Counted from the first letter of the stretch, positions 8,533 to 17,013 are shown. The stretch: 64,000 nucleotides of DNA from an uncultured Lachnospiraceae bacterium (GCA_910580195.1 CAJTWA010000011.1:24073-88072), one strand, 5' to 3'. The notes: generated by a model not told the origin, from the letters alone. Numbers and translations: made by a program.

Positions 8533-10242
8533 ATGGAGGAAGGGAATTTTAGGACAAGGCGCAATGCGCTTGGGTTATCTTCGGTGGAAGAATTTAAGCA
8601 GGTGAAAGGCGGATGGCGCAATGGCTGCAAGGATGTGCAGTTTTTGCGGATTGTAGGCAGCAACGGGTCAATGGCTAAGGAAATAGGGGATATGGACAGG
8701 ACCTTGACAGAACAGATGGAGCTTGGGCAGGGATTTTACAACAGGAAAAACAGCCTGCCCCGGCTGGCGTCCCCAGAAGATGCAGGGTTTTATTCCGGGG
8801 CTTATGAAAAATGGGCGTGCAGTAAAACGCAGGGCATTTCCCTGAAAACTGCGATACAGGACCAGCAGGTTTCCTGCATAATCAGTAAGGCATGCGTAGA
8901 AATCCTTGCCTTGCTTGGGCAGGGAAAGCAGGGGATGAATCAATCCATTGAAAAAAATTTTATGGTGAAGGTGCTGTTTTGGCTGGATGAAACCATAGCC
9001 CCGGCCTTGCAGGCATGGGAGCCGGGACGCTCCATGAAGGCGGTGTTTTCTGATATTTGCAAGCCGCAGGAGTATTTGTTCTGTTACCTGCTTACCTTAC
9101 TGGGGATGGATGTGCTCCTGCTGCAGGCTAAGCAGGATATTTCACCGGAACTGGAACGGCTGGGGCTGTCCCGGAAGTGCGTGGCGGGGAATTTGGGGCA
9201 GTTTGATGTCCCGGAATACCAGCCAGGGAAGTTCCAAGGCAGGGGGAGCATGTCTGGGAATATGTCTGGGGCGTACTGCAATAACCGTCTTCGTACTGAA
9301 AATTTAGCAAATGCAGTTGGAACAGAGCCGCACACTGGGGCGGTGCATCGTGTGGTAGACACAAGGGTGCCGGAACGCGACAGAAGGACGAAGGAAATGC
9401 TGGAATCCCGGCGCGGCGGAAGGGCGGCAGCCCAGCAAGGCCAGCCATTCCCCAGCAATGGGAGGGCAAGCCAAGCCCAGCCTTCCTCCAGCAATGGGAG
9501 GGCAAGCCAAGGCCAGCCTTTCCCCGGCAATGGAAGGCCAAGCCATGGGCAAAGCTTACAAGCTGGCCGGGCTGCCGGGCAAACCCAGCCATTCCCAGCG
9601 GATGGGAGGGCAAGCCTGCAAAGTAATTGGGAGGTAAGGCCAGCCCAGCCTTCCACAAGCCCCAGAAGGGAGCTGGCTTACGAAGAGCTGGCGCAGTTAG
9701 CATCCTCCGTGGTGCAGATTATGGTACATGACGAACGGGGGAATATCTTGGGCGGCGGCTCCGGGATTATGGTCGGCCGGGCGGGCTATATCCTGACGAA
9801 TAACCATGTGGCCTGCCGGGGAAGATATTATTCGGTAAGGATTGAGGATGATGAAAAAGCCTACCAGACTGATGAAATGATAAAATACAATTCCGTGCTG
9901 GACTTAGCAGTCCTGCGCATAGACCGCCCATTGCAGCCCCTCCCTATTTATGGTGGGCAAAAAAAACTTGTCCGGGGGCAGCGGGTGGTTGCCATTGGCA
10001 GCCCCCTTGGGCTGTTCAATTCCGTATCTGACGGGATAATTTCCGGGTTCCGGACCGTGGAGGATGTGGACATGATCCAGTTTACGGCGCCCATTTCCAA
10101 CGGAAGCTCCGGCGGGGCGGTGCTGAACATGTATGGGGAAGTGATTGGGATTAGCACGGCAGGGTTTGACGCTGGGCAGAATATCAACTTGGCAGTAGGG
10201 TATGGGTACATCCGGGATTTTGTCCGGGGGTTTACAGGGTAA
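8533..10242 (+). CDS. YceG-like domain fused to a trypsin-like (HtrA/S1C) serine protease
   Basis: A 569-residue two-part protein. Residues ~110-235 resemble the repeating unit of the Ter-associated YceG protein encoded downstream: a YLFCYLLTLLGMDVLLLQ core and a closing FDVPEY that parallels LQVPDF. Residues ~304-363 are five 12-residue linker repeats of the QPFPSNGRASQA type. Residues ~380-569 are a trypsin fold with the complete triad: His425 in TNNHV, Asp457 in LDLAVLRI and Ser526 in NGSSGGAV. There is no signal peptide and no PDZ domain, so it probably acts in the cytoplasm. The fusion ties a protease directly to the Ter machinery. The start at 8533 follows GGCAGGTGG; the protease call is firm and the N-terminal homology is my own visual alignment. 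Confidence 0.82.
   Translation: MEEGNFRTRRNALGLSSVEEFKQVKGGWRNGCKDVQFLRIVGSNGSMAKEIGDMDRTLTEQMELGQGFYNRKNSLPRLASPEDAGFYSGAYEKWACSKTQGISLKTAIQDQQVSCIISKACVEILALLGQGKQGMNQSIEKNFMVKVLFWLDETIAPALQAWEPGRSMKAVFSDICKPQEYLFCYLLTLLGMDVLLLQAKQDISPELERLGLSRKCVAGNLGQFDVPEYQPGKFQGRGSMSGNMSGAYCNNRLRTENLANAVGTEPHTGAVHRVVDTRVPERDRRTKEMLESRRGGRAAAQQGQPFPSNGRASQAQPSSSNGRASQGQPFPGNGRPSHGQSLQAGRAAGQTQPFPADGRASLQSNWEVRPAQPSTSPRRELAYEELAQLASSVVQIMVHDERGNILGGGSGIMVGRAGYILTNNHVACRGRYYSVRIEDDEKAYQTDEMIKYNSVLDLAVLRIDRPLQPLPIYGGQKKLVRGQRVVAIGSPLGLFNSVSDGIISGFRTVEDVDMIQFTAPISNGSSGGAVLNMYGEVIGISTAGFDAGQNINLAVGYGYIRDFVRGFTG
9442..9621 (+). repeat. 36-bp in-frame linker repeat in the protease fusion gene
   Basis: Five consecutive 36-base units encode Pro/Gly/Ser/Gln-rich 12-mers such as QPFPSNGRASQA and QPFPGNGRPSHG. 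They form the disordered hinge between the YceG-like and protease halves. Confidence 0.85.
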
Positions 10243-10379
10243 AAGAAAGAGGCAGGAAAACCGGTAGAGGCTGCATCCGGGATTTTGCCCAGAGGTTTAT
10301 AAGGTGGCAGCATTGATTTGGCAGTATTTTCAAAGTTAATCCTGCGGTATGCAGGTAAGCCTAGGTGAGGAGGAATCGT

Positions 10380-10679
10380 ATGGCAAGCACAATACAAGTT
10401 CGGGTGGACGATGAATTAAAAATGAAATCGGATCAGTTATTTCAGGATTTGGGCACAGATACTACTGCGGCCATTAAGATGTTTTTAACGCAGGCAGTTG
10501 CTTATAATGGTTTTCCATTTGAACTCAGGAGGACTGTGGCAGGGTGCAGCCCATATCTGCCGCTGTCCGAGGAAGAAATGCTTGGAAAACTGCGTGTTTC
10601 CAGAGAACATGTAAAGCAGGGAAACTACAGGGATGCCGAAGATGTGGTTTCTGGTATGAGGGATAAGTATGGATTATAA
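10380..10679 (+). CDS. RelB/DinJ-family antitoxin
   Basis: A 99-residue protein opening MASTIQVRVDDELKMKSDQLF, the ribbon-helix-helix of RelB/DinJ antitoxins, with TDTTAAIKMFLTQAVA as the dimer helix region. The C-terminal half should bind and neutralise the toxin. ATG 10380 follows GAGGAGGAAT. It overlaps the toxin gene by 11 bases, the normal antitoxin-first order, and is expected to autorepress. The pair sits between the protease fusion and the rhomboid gene, interrupting the Ter cluster. Confidence 0.88.
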   Translation: MASTIQVRVDDELKMKSDQLFQDLGTDTTAAIKMFLTQAVAYNGFPFELRRTVAGCSPYLPLSEEEMLGKLRVSREHVKQGNYRDAEDVVSGMRDKYGL

Positions 10680-10983
10680 AGTATTTGTGGCAGAGGATGC
10701 AGAAGAGGACTTGGATAATTTTATCCGGTACTTATTGCTGGAAAAGAAAAATGAACAGGCAGCCCGGAACTTGCTGGAGGATTTTGAAATCACAAAGGAA
10801 AATTTAACCCGTGTAGCTGGAAGCCTGAAAGATTGCACGAATCCAAGATTGAAAAAATATGGATATAAGCGGATTAATTTTATGGCCCATAGGTATTTTA
10901 TGCTTTATCGGATAGAAGGGGGCAATGTGTTCATTGAACATATTTTTCACGAGTTGCAAGATTTCGAGGGGAAATTTTCTTAA
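10669..10983 (+). CDS. RelE/ParE-family toxin
   Basis: A 104-residue type II toxin-like protein. The segments VFVAEDAEEDLDNFIRYLL, the basic RLKKYGYKRINF strand, YFMLYRIEGG and FIEHIFHE follow the RelE/ParE beta-sheet order. RelE members cleave ribosome-bound mRNA while ParE members poison gyrase; which applies cannot be decided by eye. It starts inside the antitoxin gene, so translation is coupled. The gene is intact. Confidence 0.85.
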   Translation: MDYKVFVAEDAEEDLDNFIRYLLLEKKNEQAARNLLEDFEITKENLTRVAGSLKDCTNPRLKKYGYKRINFMAHRYFMLYRIEGGNVFIEHIFHELQDFEGKFS

Positions 10984-11008
10984 TTTTTCGTTAAATCATG
11001 AAAATCCA

Positions 11009-11037
11009 TTGTAATAAAGTGTAAGAAAAGATATAAT
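11009..11037 (+). promoter_or_regulatory. Sigma-A promoter of the rhomboid-YceG-TelA operon
   Basis: TTGTAA, a 17-base spacer and a perfect TATAAT, with the start expected near 11044 just ahead of the rhomboid gene. The next genes overlap end to start, so this is probably the main promoter for the structural Ter genes. Confidence 0.75.
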
Positions 11038-11067
11038 GGAAAATAATGTGAAATGAGGATTTTAGGT

Positions 11068-11655
11068 ATGTCTGGAAACAGAAAGATGAAAGTATCATTT
11101 AATTCACCGGTAATCTTAAGTTTTGCCATCCTGTGCTTTGGGGCAATGGTGCTGAATTTTGTTACCCGGGGGTTTGCCAACCAAGCGTTTTTCAGCGTTT
11201 ACCGCTCTTCCCTTTTAAGCCCGCTGACATATGTAAGGATGTTCGGGCACGTGCTGGGCCATGCAGGGTGGGAGCATTTTTTTGGCAACATTACGCTGAT
11301 ATTGGTGGTAGGGCCGCTGCTGGAGGAAAAGTACGGCTCTGCCAATATGCTGTTTGTGATACTGGCAACTGCATTGGCGACGGGGCTGGTGCATTTTATC
11401 TTTTTCCCGCGGGCTGGGCTGTTAGGGGCAAGCGGCGTGGTATTTGCATTAATTCTCCTGTCCTCCTTTACTTCTATGAGGGAAGGGGAAATTCCCCTGA
11501 CATTCCTATTGGTTGCGGTGATTTACATTGGGCAGCAAGCCTATGAAGGGCTGTTTGTGCAGGACAATGTGTCCAACCTGACCCATATATTGGGCGGCAT
11601 GGTAGGCGCGGGCCTTGGGTTTGTGATGAACAAGAACAAGATGAACAGATATTGA
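11068..11655 (+). CDS. Rhomboid-family intramembrane serine protease
   Basis: A 195-residue membrane protein with about six hydrophobic segments. The rhomboid signature is complete: HAGWEHFFGN at the end of the second helix, the nucleophile Ser122 in GASG and the partner His173 in THILGG. Rhomboids cut transmembrane helices within the bilayer; the substrate is unknown. ATG 11068 has TGAGGA eight bases upstream, and ATG 11053 is an alternative. Its stop overlaps the TTG of the YceG gene (TTGA), so it is co-translated with Ter components. A rhomboid is not a standard Ter core gene. Confidence 0.87.
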   Translation: MSGNRKMKVSFNSPVILSFAILCFGAMVLNFVTRGFANQAFFSVYRSSLLSPLTYVRMFGHVLGHAGWEHFFGNITLILVVGPLLEEKYGSANMLFVILATALATGLVHFIFFPRAGLLGASGVVFALILLSSFTSMREGEIPLTFLLVAVIYIGQQAYEGLFVQDNVSNLTHILGGMVGAGLGFVMNKNKMNRY

Positions 11656-13946
11656 AGGTGTTAGAAAAAGTTATGTTTGGACATAAAAAGCTTTCAAGCT
11701 TAGACGAGTATTTTTTAGAGCCGGGGAACCGGAGGGAGGAAGGGGTATTTTTTTACAGGATTAATGGGTATAATAGGGAAATCCATGGGTTTATTCAAAA
11801 ATATTACGAAGCGGCAAGGACGTCTGGTGTTGTCATTGAGGGCAGGATTCCCAATCCGGGAGAACAGCAGCTGGATTATTATGGGGAAATCATGGGGATG
11901 GGGTTTGAGATGAGCACCGGGTTCCTTTCTGCCAGCCTGAAAAAATGGCTGCCAAGGATGAAGGGATACCAGCGGGAGCAGGTATCCCTTGCTATTTATG
12001 ATACCTTGGACGGGATGCGCCGGGCGGGGAAGAACGAAAACATCCTGAAAAATGCATATATTAAGTTCATGTGCTGGCTGTACTATAAATTTGAGCGGGT
12101 GGTGAACCAGCTGGGGGAGCAGAAAATCCCCAAGATTCTCTATGAGGGGGAAATCAGCAATTACGAGCTGATGCTGATGGCAGTCCTTTCCGGCGCAGGC
12201 TGCGACATTGTGCTCCTGCAGTACCATGGGGACGAAAAATACTTAAAATTGGATTTAACTTCTGCACTTTCCCTTGCATGGGAAGGGGAAAACATGGAAC
12301 CTTTCCCGGAAAATTTCAGCTTGAAATCATTGCGGGAAGAAGCGGCGCGGGAATTGGATAAGGAACGGCTCTATGGGCAAAAGCCAAAGTTTTTCAACTG
12401 CACCAATGCATGGGTTTCTGGCAAAGGGCTTTCAGATGCCAAGACAGAACCGAGGAGCCGGGGGAATGATCCCAACCTTTTTTATAACTGTTTTTGCAGG
12501 ATCCATGGGGTGGAGGATAAGCTGACGTACTTAAATGACTTGTTCCAGTTCCAGCTGGAGGTTACAAAGGGCAAGCGGAACCTGCTGGTGCTGGAGCAGG
12601 AAATCCCAAAGCCCACCATGGAAGAAATCAGCAGCGTAGCCCGGAAAAACTACCGGGAGCCGGAGCAGATGCTTGCGGATTTGGCGGCAAATAATATCAA
12701 ATATACCGCAAACTTAGAACTGCAGCGGCTGATTTCCAAAGCATTTCTGGATATTATGCTGGAAGAAGCGGGCAGGCCGGGCATGAACCTGAATAAGCTG
12801 ACGAATCAGGCAGTCTACCTTATTTGCTGGCTGAAACGGTACCAGCCAGAACTTTTTTCCAATTGGAAGATGCCGGAGATTGGCTGCTTTGTCTATCTGG
12901 GCGGGTGCAGGAGCAGGCAGGAGGCCATGTTTGTGCGGGTGCTGGCGCGCCTTCCGGTAGATGTGCTGGTATTGGTGCCGGATTTAAATGTAAGCTGCTG
13001 CCTAGAGGATAATTTGCTCTATGAGGTGAATTATCCGGAGTCTATGGCAGTGGACAGGTTCCCGCGGGACAATTCCGGGATACGGATGGGGACTGCAGCT
13101 TACCATGCGGAGCGGGAACTGGACGCCATTATGTACCAAGATTCTGGCCTATACCGGAACCAGCAGTTTTCGAAGGCAAATGCAGTCACCTTGCAGACCA
13201 TGTATGAGGAAATTGCCATCCTTTGGGAGCAGGAGCCAAAGTACAGGCCGAATTTCAGCACTGTGGAAGGGACAGTGAATGTCCCGGTGATTTATGCCAA
13301 GGTTTCCGGGGTGAGGCATGGGGTATCCGAGTATTGGGCCAGCATAAAGAAGCTCGTTACCAGCGATACGGTGGTATCACGGAAAGTCCCCTATATTAAC
13401 ACCGCTGAGCCCAATCCCGTCAAGCCCTATGCGGCAGAATTTTTTAAAAATGGGAAATTGCAGCGGGGGAAGATTAAAAGCCATCCCAGTTACCAGTATG
13501 GGTTCCTGCGGGAAGAGATACAGGAGCATATTTTGGATAAGCTGCAGCTTCTGATTGAACAGAGGATTATCAAAGGCACCTTTGAGAATGGCATGGAGTA
13601 CACCATAATCGGGGTGATCCTGAACCTGAAAAAAGAAGTGCTGCGGATGGTGCAGAAATTTGATTTTACCAAGAAGAACCCAAAGTTCCTCTATATTAAC
13701 ACGGCGGAGGAAATAATGACGCTGGAGGATTCCATACTGGTATCCTTCCTGAACTTGGCAGGGTTTGACGTGCTGTTCTTGGTGCCTACGGGCTACCAGA
13801 GCATAGAGAAATATCTGAACCGGAAATTAATGGAAGAACACCAAATCGGAGAGTACCTCTATGATTTGCAGGTGCCGGATTTTGGGAGAATTCCATCTAA
13901 TGGGCGCCAGTCATGGCGCGATAAAATTTTTAAGAGAGGTAGTTGA
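11652..13946 (+). CDS. yceG: YceG-family protein (Ter biosynthetic-module component)
   Basis: A 764-residue protein of the bacterial YceG type found beside TelA and TerD (unrelated to the MltG YceG of E. coli). It has no known catalytic motif. Three internal units share a beta-helix-beta pattern ending in a hydrophobic DV/DI strand: GCDIVLLQ (~residue 190), PVDVLVLVPDL (~residue 440) and GFDVLFLVP (~residue 710). The TTG at 11652 overlaps the rhomboid stop and ATG 11673 is an alternative; neither has a strong ribosome site. Its stop overlaps the start of telA. It probably acts with TelA in the same complex or pathway, which is an inference from constant linkage. Confidence 0.8.
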   Translation: MKVLEKVMFGHKKLSSLDEYFLEPGNRREEGVFFYRINGYNREIHGFIQKYYEAARTSGVVIEGRIPNPGEQQLDYYGEIMGMGFEMSTGFLSASLKKWLPRMKGYQREQVSLAIYDTLDGMRRAGKNENILKNAYIKFMCWLYYKFERVVNQLGEQKIPKILYEGEISNYELMLMAVLSGAGCDIVLLQYHGDEKYLKLDLTSALSLAWEGENMEPFPENFSLKSLREEAARELDKERLYGQKPKFFNCTNAWVSGKGLSDAKTEPRSRGNDPNLFYNCFCRIHGVEDKLTYLNDLFQFQLEVTKGKRNLLVLEQEIPKPTMEEISSVARKNYREPEQMLADLAANNIKYTANLELQRLISKAFLDIMLEEAGRPGMNLNKLTNQAVYLICWLKRYQPELFSNWKMPEIGCFVYLGGCRSRQEAMFVRVLARLPVDVLVLVPDLNVSCCLEDNLLYEVNYPESMAVDRFPRDNSGIRMGTAAYHAERELDAIMYQDSGLYRNQQFSKANAVTLQTMYEEIAILWEQEPKYRPNFSTVEGTVNVPVIYAKVSGVRHGVSEYWASIKKLVTSDTVVSRKVPYINTAEPNPVKPYAAEFFKNGKLQRGKIKSHPSYQYGFLREEIQEHILDKLQLLIEQRIIKGTFENGMEYTIIGVILNLKKEVLRMVQKFDFTKKNPKFLYINTAEEIMTLEDSILVSFLNLAGFDVLFLVPTGYQSIEKYLNRKLMEEHQIGEYLYDLQVPDFGRIPSNGRQSWRDKIFKRGS

Positions 13947-15100
13947 TGCATATGGGACTTGATTTTAGCAAAACAGCGGTGCAGCCGCAGCAGCAGGCAG
14001 TGCCGGAACCAAAAAATGAGATTGAGGTGGTGGAGCAGTACGACATTGCTGCGGACAGGCAGCAGATGAACGACACGTTGACGAATTCCGCGGAGGTGGA
14101 CAATTTAGCCAGCACCATTGAGGTCTATAACCTTGAAACCATTGTGTCCTTCGGGGCAGAGGCGGCAGAGGAAATTTCCAAGGCCTCCGATGTCGTGCTA
14201 AACAGCATGAATATGTCCCAGCTTGACGATTCCAGCGAAATGCTGAATACTTTGGCAAAAATTATGTCTAAATTTGACATTGATGAGCTGAGGGAAAATC
14301 CCGGGCTGTTTGGGAAAATGTTTGGGAACCTGCGGAAACAGTTGGATAAAATTTTAGCCAAGTACCATACTATGGGGGAAGAAGTAGACAAGATTTATGT
14401 GCAGCTCAAGCAGTACGAATCGGAAATCAAGCAGTCCAACCGGAAATTAGAGCAGATGTTCCAAGCAAATGTGAACTATTACCATGATTTGGTAAAATAT
14501 ATCTTGGCTGGGGAGCAGGGCTGCCGGGAACTAGAGGCTTACATTGCACAGCGTCAGGCAGACATGGAGGCTACCGGGGACAATTCCATCCAGTTTGAGC
14601 TCCAAAGTTTGCAGCAGGCATTGATGATGTTAGAGCAGAGGACCCAAGACCTCCGGACCGCAGAAAGCGTGGCAATGCAGTCTATCCCCATGATTAAGAC
14701 CATGGAATTCAGCAATATGAACTTGGTGAGGAAAATTAATTCAGCATTTATTATTACCCTTCCAGTCTTTAAACAGGCGCTGGCACAGGCAATTATGCTG
14801 AAAAGGCAGAAAATTCAGGCAGAAGCCATGTCCGCATTGGATGAAAAGACCAATGAAATGCTGATGAAAAATGCAAGGAATACGGTAGAGCAGTCCAAGA
14901 TGACGGCAAGGCTGGCTTCGGGCAGCTCCATCAAGATAGAAACCTTGGAAACAACATGGCGGACAATTGTAAACGGCATTGAGGAAACCAAGCAGATTCA
15001 GGACAATGCAAGGCAGAAGCGCGTGCAGGACCAGGCAAGGCTTGAAACAATTAAATCAGAATTTAATAAGATGTACCATATGCCGGATAAGAAATATTAG
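13946..15100 (+). CDS. telA: Toxic anion resistance protein TelA
   Basis: A 384-residue, largely alpha-helical protein of the TelA family, linked to tellurite and toxic-anion resistance. The central region IDELRENPGLFGKMFGNLRKQLDK, the coiled-coil-rich middle and the C-terminal ARLASGSSIKIETLETTW block are typical. It has no membrane segment. ATG 13946 overlaps the YceG stop (TGATG) with AGAGG six bases upstream. The last codons, CATATGCCGGATAAGAAATA, are echoed in the tandem repeats that follow. Biochemical function is unknown; it is a constant partner of TerD and YceG. Confidence 0.88.
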   Translation: MHMGLDFSKTAVQPQQQAVPEPKNEIEVVEQYDIAADRQQMNDTLTNSAEVDNLASTIEVYNLETIVSFGAEAAEEISKASDVVLNSMNMSQLDDSSEMLNTLAKIMSKFDIDELRENPGLFGKMFGNLRKQLDKILAKYHTMGEEVDKIYVQLKQYESEIKQSNRKLEQMFQANVNYYHDLVKYILAGEQGCRELEAYIAQRQADMEATGDNSIQFELQSLQQALMMLEQRTQDLRTAESVAMQSIPMIKTMEFSNMNLVRKINSAFIITLPVFKQALAQAIMLKRQKIQAEAMSALDEKTNEMLMKNARNTVEQSKMTARLASGSSIKIETLETTWRTIVNGIEETKQIQDNARQKRVQDQARLETIKSEFNKMYHMPDKKY

Positions 15101-15300
15101 GGCTTGGCAGGATACATGGGGCACCCGCCCAAAAGGCAGGGCAGCTTGGCAGGAGGTACATATGCCAGAAAATAAGGATTTTTGGCAGTGGCTGTGATGT
15201 GCCAGCAAAAAAGTAAAAAATTGGCAGGAATTAAGGCCTGCCAGAAAAATGAGGAATTCCGGCAGGGACTATTACATGCCAGAAAAATATAACAAGAAAA
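15070..15300 (+). repeat. ~38-bp degenerate tandem repeats between telA and terD1
   Basis: TTGGCAG recurs at about 15104, 15146, 15182, 15221 and 15259 (the last as CCGGCAG), each followed 14-20 bases later by TGCCAG and an A-rich run. The unit resembles the 3' end of telA. Two copies form ATGCCAGAAAA start sites. Confidence 0.7.
15162..15197 (+). CDS. 11-aa micro-ORF with perfect ribosome site
   Basis: AGGAGG lies five bases before the ATG, and the ORF encodes MPENKDFWQWL. It sits inside the tandem repeats upstream of terD1. It may be a repeat-derived leader with no product of its own. The unusually good ribosome site is the reason for listing it. Confidence 0.35.
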   Translation: MPENKDFWQWL

Positions 15301-15329
15301 ATGCAGTACAGGAAAAGGAGGATTTTAGT

Positions 15330-15911
15330 ATGCCTATTAATTTATCAAAAGGACAGAAAGTGGACTTGACAAAAGGGAACCCCGGCCTGAAAAAAATCAT
15401 GGTGGGGCTGGGCTGGGATGTAAATGCATTTGATTCCGGCGCAGATTTCGATTTAGATGCAGCGGCATTCCTGCTGGGGGCCAATGGGAAGTGCCCGACG
15501 GAGCATGAATTTATTTTTTATAAGAATTTGGAGCACAGCAGCGGTGCGGTGAAGCATATGGGGGATAACCTGACGGGGGAAGGGGAAGGCGACGACGAGC
15601 AGATTTTAATTGACCTTACTTTGATTCCCAGCAATGTGGAGAAGATTGCATTTACGGTGACGATTTATGATTCGGATGCCCGGAGGCAGAATTTTGGGCA
15701 GGTGTCGAATTCTTTTATACGGATTGTGGATGAAACGACGGGGCAGGAGCTGATACGGTATGATTTGGGGGAGGATTTTTCCATTGAAACTGCGGTGGTG
15801 GTTGGGGAGCTGTACCGCCATGGCGGGGAGTGGAAGTTTAATGCCATTGGCAGCGGGTTCCAAGGGGGGCTGGCTGCGCTTTGTGGGCATTATGGGATAG
15901 AGGTTGCCTAA
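15330..15911 (+). CDS. terD: TerD-family Ca2+-binding stress protein (copy 1)
   Basis: A 193-residue protein carrying the full TerD signature: GLGWDVN, FDLDAAAFLL, HMGDNLTGEGEGDDEQI and the C-terminal EWKFNAIGSGFQGGL. The Asp-rich loops bind Ca2+ in studied TerD proteins. I chose ATG 15330 because AGGAGG lies eight bases upstream and the length then equals copy 2; ATG 15276 would add an 18-residue repeat-derived leader. It is cytoplasmic by sequence. The first of three paralogues ahead of a Ca2+ pump. Confidence 0.93.
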   Translation: MPINLSKGQKVDLTKGNPGLKKIMVGLGWDVNAFDSGADFDLDAAAFLLGANGKCPTEHEFIFYKNLEHSSGAVKHMGDNLTGEGEGDDEQILIDLTLIPSNVEKIAFTVTIYDSDARRQNFGQVSNSFIRIVDETTGQELIRYDLGEDFSIETAVVVGELYRHGGEWKFNAIGSGFQGGLAALCGHYGIEVA

Positions 15912-15971
15912 ATTAAGCGGGTATGGCTGATGCGTTAAGTTGTGGCGGTGGGGAATAAGGGGCTGTGGGGA

Positions 15972-16160
15972 CGGACGGCAATTCAGGGCTGCCCTTCCCC
16001 ACACAAACTGGGCAACGTTCCGGCGAACTAACTGCTAACTGCGGCTAAGTGATTCAGGAAAGCCTTCATCACTAAGCCTTCGTAAGCAGTGGATTTCGCC
16101 TCCACTAAGGGCGCCCATGAACCGTTTGCTTAGGGGAAGGGCAGCCCTGAATTACCTGTG
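15972..16160 (+). repeat. Structured inverted-end repeat, copy A
   Basis: About 190 bases bounded by inverted ends (ATTCAGGGCTGCCCTTCCCC on the left, its complement on the right). The interior holds the conserved GGGCAACGTTCCGGCGAAC, a hairpin AGTGAT/ATCACT at 16048-16073 and a hairpin AGTGGA/TCCACT. Lies between terD1 and terD2. Confidence 0.88.
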
Positions 16161-16194
16161 TGTTGGGGCTCCGCTTGATTATTGGTAATAAGGC

Positions 16195-16313
16195 AGTATG
16201 TTTGCTTAGTTTGTGTGTAATTAGGCCTGATGGAGTTGGGAAGTATGTTGCTTTGTTTGTGCGTAATTAGGCCTGATGGAGTTGGGGAGTATATTTCTTA
16301 GTTTGTTTATTAG
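16195..16313 (+). repeat. 47-bp GT-rich tandem repeat
   Basis: Two near-identical units sharing TAATTAGGCCTGATGGAGTT, at 16195 and 16242, plus a partial third from 16288. Function unknown; probably one more product of the local tandem-duplication tendency. Confidence 0.8.
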
Positions 16314-16431
16314 TGGTAAGGATATGGGATTGGATAGTATTTTTTATGGCCTGTTTGTGTATAGGCGGGGCTGGTGAATTGGGAAGATAGGTTACGATAA
16401 ATTTAAGATGGTGATGTGAAGGAGGATTAAT

Positions 16432-17013
16432 ATGCCAATTAATTTGCAGAAAGGGCAGAAAGTGAGCCTTACCAAAGATAATCCGGGATTGTCGAAGATT
16501 GTTGTGGGGTTAGGCTGGGATGTGAATGCGTTTGATACGGGCGGGGATTTTGACTTGGATACGTCGGCGTTTTTGCTGACGGATGCGGGGAAAGTTTCAA
16601 GGCCGGAGGATTTTATTTTTTACCAGAACCTGCAGCATCCTTCTGGGTGCGCCCAGCATATGGGGGATAACCGGACGGGCGCCGGGGACGGGGATGATGA
16701 GCAGATTAAGGTGGATTTGTCTATGGTTCCGCCGAATATTACGAAGATTGCGTTTACGGTGACGATTTATGAGTCGGAGCAGCGGAGGCAGAATTTTGGG
16801 CAGGTGAACAATGCGTTTATCCGTATTTACAAGGAGGATACGGGGGAAGAACTGCTGCGGTATGATTTGGGGGAGGATTTTTCCATTGAAACTGCCGCGG
16901 TGTTTGGGGAATTGTACAAGAATGGGAACGAATGGAAGTTCAATGCCATCGGCAGCGGTTACCAAGGGGGGCTGGCTGCCCTGTGCGCGAATTATGGCGT
17001 GGACGTAGAATAG
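16432..17013 (+). CDS. terD: TerD-family Ca2+-binding stress protein (copy 2)
   Basis: A 193-residue paralogue of copy 1, similar along its whole length: GLGWDVNAFDTGGDFDLDTSAFLL, HMGDNRTGAGDGDDEQI and EWKFNAIGSGYQGGLAALC. Acidic Ca2+-binding loops are conserved. The start has AGGAGG seven bases upstream. It is 11 bases from terD3, so these two are co-transcribed, while a repeat element separates it from terD1. Confidence 0.93.
   Translation: MPINLQKGQKVSLTKDNPGLSKIVVGLGWDVNAFDTGGDFDLDTSAFLLTDAGKVSRPEDFIFYQNLQHPSGCAQHMGDNRTGAGDGDDEQIKVDLSMVPPNITKIAFTVTIYESEQRRQNFGQVNNAFIRIYKEDTGEELLRYDLGEDFSIETAAVFGELYKNGNEWKFNAIGSGYQGGLAALCANYGVDVE

Larger units (their letters stand above)
15912..16431. other. 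520-bp intergenic region between terD1 and terD2
   Basis: Contains one full copy of the structured repeat (15972-16160) and then a GT-rich tandem repeat (16195-16313). AGGAGG for terD2 is at 16420-16426. No other gene was seen. Confidence 0.6.

Noticed and set aside
9442..9621. Regular 36-bp repeats resembling a CRISPR array
   Set aside because: The units are contiguous without unique spacers, stay in one reading frame and encode a linker inside a protease gene.
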